Origin: Nitrosomonadales bacterium
GTDB taxonomy: Bacteria; Pseudomonadota; Gammaproteobacteria; Burkholderiales; Gallionellaceae
Assembly: GCA_016213335.1 (NCBI GenBank)
Contig: JACRAQ010000131.1
Location: 1 to 38,899, forward strand
DNA length: 38,899 bases
Direction: 5' to 3'
Positions within the stretch are counted from its first letter, which is position 1. Each line of letters opens with the position of its first letter. The notes beneath the pieces were generated by a model. It did no database searches. It was not told where the DNA came from and saw nothing but the letters and a program-made list of their open reading frames with translations. The position numbers were made by a program, and so were the translations under genes. Below, piece after piece: positions 6,241 to 13,726 of the stretch.

Positions 6241-8400
6241 ATGAGCATGAAAAAACATGGCAGTTGTTTTGCCTTGAGTTTGCTGGCGGTAGCGTTGAAT
6301 CAAGCGGCCTATGCGGCGGAAGAACCGCAATTGATGGGTGAAGTGGTGGTCACCGGCACACGCGAGGCCGAGAAAAAATCTGAAACGGCAGCAACAGTTG
6401 GCAGCGTTAAAGGCTCGACAATTCTCAAGGCGCGTCCAACACATCCAAGCCAGGTTATGAGCCAGGTGTCGGGTGTATGGGTCAGCAATCTATCCGGCGA
6501 AGGGCATTCCACTTCCATCAGGCAACCGCTGACGACTGGCGCAGTTTATCTCTACCTTGAAGACGGCATTCCCACGCGCTCCACCGGATTTTTCAACCAT
6601 AACGCGCTGTACGAAATCAATATCCCCCAATCAGGTGGCATCGAAGTATCGAAAGGACCGGGCAGTGCTTTATACGGTTCGGATGCCATCGGCGGTACGA
6701 TCAACGTGCTGACCCGCACACCGCCGAAACAAGCCGAGTTCGATCTGACGGGTGAGGCTGGAACGTATGGCTGGAAGCGGCTTTTGGTAAGCGGGGGCAA
6801 TGCGAAGAATGCCGATGCCTGGCGCGCGAGTCTTAACCTCACAAGCACCGAGGGTTGGCATGATAATTCCGGCTATGATCGCCAGGCGGGCACATTCCGC
6901 TGGGATCGCGCCATATCTGATGATGCGGCATTGAAAACAGTTTTGTCAGTTTCAAAAGTCAGCCAGCAACACGTTGGCAATCTGACTACAAGGGAGTTTG
7001 ACAATACTCCGCGCGCCAATAACATTCCATTTTCCTATCGCAAGGTTGACGCCTTTCGTCTGTCAACGGATTACCAAAAAGAAACCGCTCACTCGCTGCT
7101 GTCCATCACCCCTTATATCCGCGATAACAGGATGGAAATCATCCCGAGCTGGACGGTCAGTTATGACCCAAATTATTACGTTACGAAGAATCAGTCTCTC
7201 GGCTTTTTGAGCAAATACCGCCATGACTTTGACAAGATGCGGGCACGGGTAATTGTGGGTCTGGATTTTGACTATAGCCCCGGATCGCGGGATGAAAGTT
7301 CTATCAGTTTGACCAAAGTGACAAATGCCCAGGGTGGAACTACTTATACTCTAAATTCTGCTGCAGTCGCCCCCGTCCAGATTTACAACTACGATGTAAC
7401 TTATCGCGGCATTTCACCTTATGTTCACGGCGAGATTTCTCCGACCGACAATCTGCGCTTGACCGCCGGTCTTCGCTATGACGATATGCAGTATGACTAC
7501 GTTAACAAGTTCAATAATGGTACGGCTGCAGCAACCCGAGGCGTTTTGGGCGCTTTCCCCGCAAACGGCTGGTTTGGACACGTAGCCAGCACCAAGATTG
7601 GCTATAACCATTTGAGCCCTAAATTAGGCGCAACTTACTCATTCAGCGATAACCTGAATGGATTTGTGAATCTCAGTAATTCCTTCCGCTCCCCATCAGA
7701 AGGCCAGGTATTCCGCCCATCTCGCGGAAGCACTGCTTTAGCTGCACAGGCTTCGGCCATCGCAGCGCTTAACCTGAAACCGGTGACAGTAGACAATATC
7801 GAAACTGGTATTCGTGGCAGAACGGGTGAAGTGTCCTACGAAGTATCGGTTTATCACATGACAAAAAAGGACGATATTGTCAGTTACAGGGACCCTGTAA
7901 CAACGCAAACAACTTCTGTCAATGCCGGCAAAACATTGCATCGCGGTATCGAGATTGGCGCGGGTGTACCGGTGGTTAAGGATTGGCGTGTTGACACCAG
8001 CCTTTCATATGCAAAACATACTTACGAGGCGTGGCTTGTTGCGGTCGGCGGCGTCAACGTGAATTATAGCGGCAAGGAAATGGAAACGGCACCGCGCGTC
8101 ATTGCAAATACCCGTCTTACCTATTCGCCCGGTTACATGAACGGCGGTCAAATGCAGTTGGAATGGTTCAAGCTGGGCCGCTATTGGCTTGATGCGGCCA
8201 ATACAGGCACCTATTCCGGTCACGATATCTTTAATCTTCGTGCGAGCTATCCATTCGGCAAGGGGCTGGAAGTTTACGGCAATCTAAACAACCTGTTTGA
8301 CAAGCACTACGCCGAGACAGCTAGCGGAACAGCGGCGTTGCCGACGTTCAACGCCGGCCTGCCGCAGACGATGTTTGTAGGGTTGCAAGCAAAGTGGTAA
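6241..8400 (+). CDS. TonB-dependent outer-membrane receptor, substrate unknown
   Basis: This 719-residue receptor has a signal peptide (about residues 1-26), a TonB box (GEVVVTGTRE, near 33-42) and a plug with the usual IEVSKGPGSALYGSDAIGGTINVLTR-type segment (about 134-158, quoted here only as a landmark). A barrel follows, ending in a terminal aromatic residue (LQAKW). It lacks the CxxxM/HxM copper pair of the upstream receptor. Its plug has the unusual segment HSTSIRQPLTTGAVYLYLEDG, so the ligand is probably different, perhaps a metal chelate. Purine-rich GGGGAGAGAAGAAAG precedes the start; ATG at 6247 is an alternative. It is the first gene of the operon that continues through exbD, and the shared palindromes at 6042-6160 lie upstream. 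Confidence 0.85.
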   Translation: MSMKKHGSCFALSLLAVALNQAAYAAEEPQLMGEVVVTGTREAEKKSETAATVGSVKGSTILKARPTHPSQVMSQVSGVWVSNLSGEGHSTSIRQPLTTGAVYLYLEDGIPTRSTGFFNHNALYEINIPQSGGIEVSKGPGSALYGSDAIGGTINVLTRTPPKQAEFDLTGEAGTYGWKRLLVSGGNAKNADAWRASLNLTSTEGWHDNSGYDRQAGTFRWDRAISDDAALKTVLSVSKVSQQHVGNLTTREFDNTPRANNIPFSYRKVDAFRLSTDYQKETAHSLLSITPYIRDNRMEIIPSWTVSYDPNYYVTKNQSLGFLSKYRHDFDKMRARVIVGLDFDYSPGSRDESSISLTKVTNAQGGTTYTLNSAAVAPVQIYNYDVTYRGISPYVHGEISPTDNLRLTAGLRYDDMQYDYVNKFNNGTAAATRGVLGAFPANGWFGHVASTKIGYNHLSPKLGATYSFSDNLNGFVNLSNSFRSPSEGQVFRPSRGSTALAAQASAIAALNLKPVTVDNIETGIRGRTGEVSYEVSVYHMTKKDDIVSYRDPVTTQTTSVNAGKTLHRGIEIGAGVPVVKDWRVDTSLSYAKHTYEAWLVAVGGVNVNYSGKEMETAPRVIANTRLTYSPGYMNGGQMQLEWFKLGRYWLDAANTGTYSGHDIFNLRASYPFGKGLEVYGNLNNLFDKHYAETASGTAALPTFNAGLPQTMFVGLQAKW

Positions 8401-8408
8401 AACAAATA

Positions 8409-8439
8409 CAGTGGCGGCCTTCTGACTGCCACCTGTTTT
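8409..8439 (+). terminator. Intra-operon stem-loop with T-run
   Basis: CAGTGGC (8409-8415) pairs with GCCACCTG (8428-8435, one bulged base) and is followed by TTTTG. It sits between the receptor and the beta-propeller gene. It would allow the receptor to be made in excess over the downstream genes by partial termination. The single bulge lowers certainty. Confidence 0.45.
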
Positions 8440-8461
8440 GGCGTATGGGAAATTGAGATAA

Positions 8462-9712
8462 ATGAATAGAGCTTTGCTTGCTTTGTTTCTCGCAGTAATC
8501 GGCTTGGGACATGCTCAAGCCGCGCCGCAGCCTGCCCCAGCCGATCTCGCAAGCTCCGTTCCCGCCCCCGCAAAATCCCATGACATGGCAAAGATGTGGC
8601 AAACCGCCCTCGCCCGCAAGCCCCTTGCCGTCGGCGCCACATTTGATACAAAAGGCAGGCTGTGGCTGGCATCCGTGAAGGACGGGCATGTCGTGGTGAG
8701 CCACTCGGACGACTTGGGCAAAACCCTGAGCGCCCCGGCCACGGTAAATCCGGAACCCGAGTACATCGCGGCGGAAGGCGAGAACCGCCCGAAGATTCTG
8801 GTGGCGGGCAACGGCAATATCTATGTTTCCTATACCCAGCCGCTGGAAACACCCTTCTCCGGCAATATCCGCTTCAGCCGCTCGGTGAATGGCGGGAAAT
8901 CTTTTTCCGCGCCCATCACCGTAAACGACAATCTTGACCCCATCACCCACCGCTTCGAGGCGATGGGGGTAAACAATCATGGCCAGGTTTACCTCGCCTG
9001 GCTGGACAAGCGAGATAACGCTGCCGCAAAAAAACGGGAAGAAAAATACAGCGGCATTGCGGTCTATTACGCCGTCTCGAACGATGAAGGCAGGAGCTTC
9101 CAGCCCAACGTCAAGGCCGCCGATCACACCTGCGAATGCTGCCGGGTGGCGATGGCGATGGATGCGGATGGCACACCGGTCATCGCGTGGCGGCACATAT
9201 TCGGCAAGAACGTGCGCGACCACGCCATGCTGCGCCTCGACGGCAAATCGGAGCTTGTCCGCCTGAGCCATGACAACTGGGAAATTGACGCCTGCCCGCA
9301 CCACGGCCCTTCCCTTTCCATCGCCGCAGACGGCATCTATCATGCCGTCTGGTTCAGCAATGCCCCGGAGCGGCGCGGGCTGTTCTACGCGCATTCTTCC
9401 GACCAGGGCAAAAGCTTTTCCACCCCGTTCAGCTTCGGCAATCTCAAGGCGCAACCGGCGCACCCCTATGTGCTGTGCTTGGGCAAGCGGGTCTTCATCG
9501 CCTGGAAAGAGTTTGACGGCGAAGCTACCAGCATCCATCTGATACAATCCAGCGATGGGGGAAGGCTCTGGCCGGAGCCAATAAAAATCGCTACCACCGC
9601 CGACACATCGGATCACCCGATGCTGGTCGCCAACGGTGAAAAGGCATACCTCTCGTGGAACACGGTAAAGGAAGGCTACCGCCTGATAGCCTTGCCGGAG
9701 AATACGCAATGA
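8462..9712 (+). CDS. Exported Asp-box (BNR) beta-propeller protein with CxCC motif
   Basis: This 416-residue protein has a signal peptide (residues 1-20). About five Asp-box/BNR motifs of the S-x-D-x-G-x-[ST]-[FWL] type lie near residues 80-90, 140-149, 205-213, 311-319 and 362-370, which predicts a six-bladed sialidase-like propeller. Annotation pipelines would probably call it a sialidase, but I see no sialidase arginine triad or FRIP motif that would justify an enzyme. Its unusual feature is a Cys/His set, C224-x-C226-C227 plus C278-P-H280-H281, all predicted to be outside the cytoplasm. This could form a metal site or disulfides. It lies between a TonB-dependent receptor and a thioredoxin-like protein; the stop codon overlaps the next start (ATGA). 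I infer a periplasmic or surface ligand-binding or metal-handling role. Confidence 0.75.
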   Translation: MNRALLALFLAVIGLGHAQAAPQPAPADLASSVPAPAKSHDMAKMWQTALARKPLAVGATFDTKGRLWLASVKDGHVVVSHSDDLGKTLSAPATVNPEPEYIAAEGENRPKILVAGNGNIYVSYTQPLETPFSGNIRFSRSVNGGKSFSAPITVNDNLDPITHRFEAMGVNNHGQVYLAWLDKRDNAAAKKREEKYSGIAVYYAVSNDEGRSFQPNVKAADHTCECCRVAMAMDADGTPVIAWRHIFGKNVRDHAMLRLDGKSELVRLSHDNWEIDACPHHGPSLSIAADGIYHAVWFSNAPERRGLFYAHSSDQGKSFSTPFSFGNLKAQPAHPYVLCLGKRVFIAWKEFDGEATSIHLIQSSDGGRLWPEPIKIATTADTSDHPMLVANGEKAYLSWNTVKEGYRLIALPENTQ

Positions 9713-10188
9713 AATGGCTGTTTACATTCATGCTGTGCCTCAGCGCTGCCGGCGTTTCCGCCGAACAGGAAACCCGCCCGTTCGTGCGCGGCAGCTATGA
9801 ACGCATTGTGGCTTCCCACACCGGCAAGCCTTTCATTGTCAGCTTCTGGTCTCTCACCTGCACCAATTGCCGCGAAGACCTGTCCATGTTCGGCAAGCTG
9901 GCCAGAAAATACCCTGGCTTTAACCTCGTCCTGATTGCCACAGACTCACCGGACCAGAACAAGGAAATCGAGCAAACGCTGCAGCGCTATCGCCTGGAAC
10001 GCGCCGAATCCTGGGTATTTGCCGACAGCTATGCGGAACGCCTGCGTTTCGAGGTGGACAAAGAATGGTATGGGGAGCTTCCGCGCACCTATTTTTACGA
10101 TGCACGGGGCCATGCCGTAGCTTTAAGCGGCACGCTGGATCACGCGCAAACCGAGCGCTGGATACGCGAGGGCGGTAAGAATGGCTAA
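9709..10188 (+). CDS. Periplasmic thioredoxin-like protein (TlpA family)
   Basis: This encodes 159 residues from the ATG at 9709, which overlaps the upstream stop as ATGA. A longer frame from 9655 would lack a signal peptide at its start. The signal peptide covers residues 1-18. The thioredoxin fold carries the active-site C51-TN-C54 in SFWSLTCTNC, and a cis-Pro region follows (ELPRTYFY). TlpA-type proteins reduce cysteines of exported proteins, including copper chaperones. Here the likely client is the Cys-rich propeller encoded immediately upstream, or the receptor system as a whole (inference). It overlaps the following microprotein gene by 8 bases. Confidence 0.8.
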   Translation: MKWLFTFMLCLSAAGVSAEQETRPFVRGSYERIVASHTGKPFIVSFWSLTCTNCREDLSMFGKLARKYPGFNLVLIATDSPDQNKEIEQTLQRYRLERAESWVFADSYAERLRFEVDKEWYGELPRTYFYDARGHAVALSGTLDHAQTERWIREGGKNG

Positions 10189-10267
10189 ACGCATCATAAT
10201 CCTGGTGCTGGGTTCCGGCACGGCGGCCGCGTTGCTGACCGGAATGCAAAACATGCAGGAGGCATGA
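10181..10267 (+). CDS. 28-residue membrane microprotein between tlpA-like and tonB genes
   Basis: The frame starts at ATG 10181, inside the end of the thioredoxin-like gene. Its TGA at 10265-10267 overlaps the tonB start codon as ATGA. The product is basic at the N-terminus (MAKR), then has a hydrophobic stretch (IIILVLGSGTAAALLTG) long enough for one membrane pass, and ends NMQEA. GGCGGTAAG just upstream can act as a ribosome site. Without this frame tonB would have a 75-base untranslated gap in an otherwise overlapping operon, which supports its being translated, at least for coupling. No family is recognised. It could be a small subunit of the TonB complex or just a coupling leader. Confidence 0.5.
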   Translation: MAKRIIILVLGSGTAAALLTGMQNMQEA

Positions 10268-11004
10268 CGGTGGAAGCGATTCTGCAACCCACGCCATTTT
10301 CCCGGTTTGCCATTTCTGCGCCGCGCAAGAGGTCATTTTTCGCGTCCACGCGCGGTGTGACCTTGAGCTCGGTCGCGCTTGTCGCCGCGCTGCACATCGC
10401 CGCATTTTTTGCCTGGCTGTCGCTGCCGCCGGGCACACCCGCACCGGCAAGAGAAATGACAGTCTCGGTGACCATTGCGCCGGCCACGGTGCCCGAAGTC
10501 ATTCCGGCGCCCCCTCCTCCCAAACCAAAACCCGAGCCGCTGATCCGCAAGGTGATACCGGAACCCAGACCGGCGCCTGCCGAGCCGGTGGCGCAGCCGG
10601 TTGAAATGCCCGTCGAGCAACCCAGCGCACCCGCCCCGGTTATTGCGGAAACACCACCGCCGGTTGCCGCAGCACCAGTTGCTGCCCCTCCCCCCCCGCC
10701 GCCTATTCCCGATGTGGAGCCGGACTACAAGGCGAGCTACCTGAACAACCCGCGCCCCCCCTACCCCTTTGCCGCGCGCCGCATGGGCTTGCAAGGCAAG
10801 GTGATATTGAACGTGGAAGTGCTGGCTGAAGGCTTATGCGGGCAGATCAACGTGCATCAGAGCAGCGGCCACGAAATGCTGGACAATGCCGCCATGCAGA
10901 CAGTAAAAACATGGAAATTCGCCCCGGCGCGCCAGGCCGGCCATGCTGTCACCAAGTGGTTCAAGATCCCCATCCAGTTCGCGCTGAATAACAACGAATC
11001 ATGA
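10264..11004 (+). CDS. tonB: TonB family energy transducer
   Basis: This 246-residue TonB protein has a cytoplasmic N-terminus, one membrane anchor (about residues 33-53, ending AFFAWLSL) and a long proline-rich periplasmic spacer (about 55-150, with PPPPKPKPEP and APPPPPPIPD). The C-terminal TonB domain (about 152-242) contains YPFAARRMGLQGKV and SGHEMLDNAAMQTVKTWKF. It transmits the proton-motive force from ExbB-ExbD to outer-membrane receptors. Its start overlaps the microprotein stop, and its stop overlaps the exbB start (ATGA). Being in the same operon as a receptor suggests it is dedicated to that receptor, or to both receptors in this window. Confidence 0.9.
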   Translation: MTVEAILQPTPFSRFAISAPRKRSFFASTRGVTLSSVALVAALHIAAFFAWLSLPPGTPAPAREMTVSVTIAPATVPEVIPAPPPPKPKPEPLIRKVIPEPRPAPAEPVAQPVEMPVEQPSAPAPVIAETPPPVAAAPVAAPPPPPPIPDVEPDYKASYLNNPRPPYPFAARRMGLQGKVILNVEVLAEGLCGQINVHQSSGHEMLDNAAMQTVKTWKFAPARQAGHAVTKWFKIPIQFALNNNES

Positions 11005-11657
11005 ACGACTTCTTTTCTGTTGGCTCGCCGATTGTGGCGGGCACGCTGCTGGTGCTGATTCTGCTTTCCGTGGTGACCTGGTCCATCGCCCTGTTCAAAC
11101 TGTGGAAGCAGTTGCAGGATGGCAGGCGCAAGCGCATTTTCAATGATGCATTCTGGGCAGCGCACAACTGGCACGAAGCTGCCGAGGTGGCGAAATCGGG
11201 CGAGGGCGACCTGGCGCGCCTGGCGCAGGCCGGGTTCGCCGAACTGAACAACCTGAATGCGGAACAACAGGACTTGCAACATCAGGGCGCGCCGCAGGAT
11301 GTGCTGGAACGGATGCTGCGCCAGCAGGTGCAGAATATCCAGCGCTATCACGAGCGCGGTTTGTCGGAGCTGGCAACCATCGGCTCGACCGCGCCCTTTG
11401 TCGGCCTGTTCGGCACGGTGTGGGGCATCATGCACGCGCTGCAGGACATCGGCAAGAGCGGCTCGGCCAGTCTGGACGTGGTGGCCGGACCGATCGGCGA
11501 AGCGCTGATCGCCACCGCCATCGGCATTGCCACCGCGTTGCCCGCCGTGCTGGCTTACAACTATTTCCTGCGCCGCCTGCGTTTGAACATCACCGAGCTG
11601 GAAAACTTCGCGCACGATTTCCTGCGGCTGGCACTCAAACACAACTTCAAAGTGTGA
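11001..11657 (+). CDS. exbB: ExbB proton-channel subunit (MotA/TolQ/ExbB family)
   Basis: This 218-residue protein has three membrane helices: an N-terminal one (about 12-32), then a cytoplasmic helical domain, then two helices toward the C-terminus (STAPFVGLFGTVWGIMHAL and GEALIATAIGIATALPAVLAYNYF). These two are the signature segments of the ExbB/TolQ channel. ExbB pentamers surround ExbD and convert proton flow into TonB movement. Four-base overlap with tonB and a six-base gap to exbD show a single translational unit. ExbB is distinguished from TolQ by context only, as no tol-pal genes are nearby. Confidence 0.92.
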   Translation: MNDFFSVGSPIVAGTLLVLILLSVVTWSIALFKLWKQLQDGRRKRIFNDAFWAAHNWHEAAEVAKSGEGDLARLAQAGFAELNNLNAEQQDLQHQGAPQDVLERMLRQQVQNIQRYHERGLSELATIGSTAPFVGLFGTVWGIMHALQDIGKSGSASLDVVAGPIGEALIATAIGIATALPAVLAYNYFLRRLRLNITELENFAHDFLRLALKHNFKV

Positions 11658-11663
11658 GGCGCG

Positions 11664-12074
11664 ATGGCATTCGGCAATTCATCCGAGCAAAACATGATGA
11701 GCGAGATCAACGTCACGCCGCTGGTGGACGTGATGCTGGTGCTGCTGGTGGTGTTCATCATTACTGCGCCGCTGCTGGCGCCGCAATCGCTCAAGATCAA
11801 CCTGCCCAAAACCACCCAGGTAGTATCCGACAACAAACCCCAGCCGGTGCGCCTGATAATTGACGCCAAGGGCAACATCGCGGTCAATGAAGCGCATTTG
11901 AGTGATGAAGGTCTGGCCGAAATGCTGCGCAGCCGCGCGGCCGCAGACGCTTCGTTCCAGCTTCAGATCGAAGCCGACAAGGCGGTGCCATATGGGCGCG
12001 TCGCCGAGCTGATGGCGATCGCGCAGCGCGCCGGCGTGGCAAAACTTTCCTTCCTTACCATAGCAGGCCGTTGA
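11664..12074 (+). CDS. exbD: ExbD subunit of TonB motor
   Basis: This 136-residue protein has a short cytoplasmic N-terminus, one membrane helix with the conserved Asp (D22 in VTPLVDVMLVLLVVFI) that carries protons in ExbD/TolR proteins, and a periplasmic domain. The periplasmic part contains the typical VRLIIDAKGNI and PYGRVAELM segments. It is the last gene of the receptor operon and is convergent with pepD, 43 bases away. No clear terminator was found in that gap. Confidence 0.92.
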   Translation: MAFGNSSEQNMMSEINVTPLVDVMLVLLVVFIITAPLLAPQSLKINLPKTTQVVSDNKPQPVRLIIDAKGNIAVNEAHLSDEGLAEMLRSRAAADASFQLQIEADKAVPYGRVAELMAIAQRAGVAKLSFLTIAGR

Positions 12075-12117
12075 AAAATTGCTGCGTTCGACATAACTGC
12101 GTTGCTCAAGGGCAGAG

Positions 12118-13599
12118 CTACCCTGCCGCCATCTCCCGCAATACTGACTTGAGCAACTGCCAGCAGCGCATGACAGATTCGATTTCAACCCGCTCGCCGG
12201 GCGCATGCGCACCGCGTATATCCGGGCCGAAGGAGATCATGTCCAGATGCGGGTGGCTGGCGGCCAGCAGGCCGCATTCCAGTCCGGCGTGGATCACCTG
12301 CACGCTCGCGGGCTGGCCGAACTGCGCGGCGTAAACCCGCTGGCACTGGACCAGCAAGCCGGATGAGGGATTGGGCGCCCACCCCGGATACGCGCCATCC
12401 TTCCATGCCTGAAGCCCATACGACGAGGCATGCGCGGCCAGCTTGCCTGCCAGCGCGTCCGCTCTGGCATCATGCAGCGAGCGCACCTTGAAGGTCGCGC
12501 GAAATTTCCCCAGCTCCAGTTCCGCCACACCGATGTTGCTGGAAGTATCCGTCACACCGGGAAATTCCTCGCTCACGCCCGCCACACCGTTTGCAGAGAT
12601 GTCGAGGAAGGCAAGCAGGCGTTCCTGGTCAGCGCGTGCAATGGTCCTGTTTGGCGGCATGTCATGGTTTTTGCAAACAAACGCTACGTTCGCGTCTGTC
12701 TTTGCGAAACGTTGCCGCCATGACTCATGCCGATGTCGCACCCACTCTTCGATATTCGATGCTGCGGCAACGGGTAGCGCGCAGATCGCAAATGCCTCGC
12801 GTGGAATCGCGTTGCGCGCCGTGCCGCCCTTCATTTCAATCAGCCGGACATCGGTGTGCGCAGAAAGATCGTGCAACGCCTCCGCCAGCAGCTTGATCGC
12901 ATTGCCGCGCCCGAGATGGATGTCGATTCCGGAGTGGCCGCCGCGCAAGCCGGACACCTCGAACCGCAGGATCGCAAAGTCCGGCGGCGGCGCTCCTTGT
13001 GTGCAATCGCTGCGCACCTCCACATCCACTCCGCCCGCACAGCCGAGATAGAAATGCCCCCACTCCTCGGTGTCGAGGTTGATCAGCGCCCTCCCCTGCA
13101 AGCTGCCGGGCGCCAGGCCGCGCGCGCCATCCATGCCTGATTCCTCGTTGACGGTAAGCAATATCTCGAGCGGCGGATGGTTCAGCCCCGGCTCTTCCAG
13201 CGCGGCCAGCGCGAGTGCGACGCCGATGCCGTTGTCCGCGCCCAGCGTGGTCTCTTCCGCCACTACCCAGCCATCGCGCACCACCGCGTTGATCGGGTCG
13301 CGCCCGAAATCATGCCGCGTACCCGCGTTGGCCTGGCACACCATGTCGAGATGGCCTTGCAGGATCACGCCGGGTCTTGATTCACAGCCTGGACTTCCGG
13401 GCTTCTTCAGGATCAGGTTCCCCGCCGCATCCACAGCGGATCCGATGCCGTGCGCTTTTGCCCACATGATAAAGTGCTCGCGCAGCGCCGCCTCCTGCTG
13501 CGAAGGGTGGGGAATGGCGCACATCGCCGCGAAGTGCGCCCAGACCGGGTGCGGTTCGAGGTTTGCGAAGTTACCGGCCGTTGTCATCGGAAAGCTCAT
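12118..13599 (-). CDS. pepD: Aminoacyl-histidine dipeptidase (PepD, M20 family)
   Basis: This 493-residue cytosolic metallopeptidase hydrolyses Xaa-His and other dipeptides. Zinc-site motifs of the M20C family are visible: H83 in QGHLDMV, D122 in LGADNGIG and E152/E153 in NEESGMDGA. The dimerisation (lid) domain includes GGHSGIDIHLGRGNA, and a late H in IHAGLECG is a further ligand. Length matches the family (about 485). The start ATG at 13599 has AAGGG about nine bases upstream. It is a stand-alone gene, convergent with exbD and divergent from cimA. Confidence 0.93.
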   Translation of the reverse strand: MSFPMTTAGNFANLEPHPVWAHFAAMCAIPHPSQQEAALREHFIMWAKAHGIGSAVDAAGNLILKKPGSPGCESRPGVILQGHLDMVCQANAGTRHDFGRDPINAVVRDGWVVAEETTLGADNGIGVALALAALEEPGLNHPPLEILLTVNEESGMDGARGLAPGSLQGRALINLDTEEWGHFYLGCAGGVDVEVRSDCTQGAPPPDFAILRFEVSGLRGGHSGIDIHLGRGNAIKLLAEALHDLSAHTDVRLIEMKGGTARNAIPREAFAICALPVAAASNIEEWVRHRHESWRQRFAKTDANVAFVCKNHDMPPNRTIARADQERLLAFLDISANGVAGVSEEFPGVTDTSSNIGVAELELGKFRATFKVRSLHDARADALAGKLAAHASSYGLQAWKDGAYPGWAPNPSSGLLVQCQRVYAAQFGQPASVQVIHAGLECGLLAASHPHLDMISFGPDIRGAHAPGERVEIESVMRCWQLLKSVLREMAAG

Positions 13600-13726
13600 A
13601 GCGAATTACCCTTGCGCGCGAAGGTGGCGCGTATTTATTCCGGCACTGCGGCAGGCGTGGCGCACATCCTGCCGTTGGGATTATCTGGGATAATACTCAT
13701 TCTGCACAATCCGATGGCGGCCCGGC

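Noticed and set aside
8348-9709. 453-residue minus-strand frame opposite the propeller gene
   Set aside because: Antisense shadow; the plus-strand frame has a signal peptide, Asp boxes and operon overlaps.
8462-9712. Calling the propeller protein a true sialidase
   Set aside because: Asp boxes alone do not show the enzyme. I saw no FRIP motif or arginine triad, and the context is metal uptake rather than glycan use.
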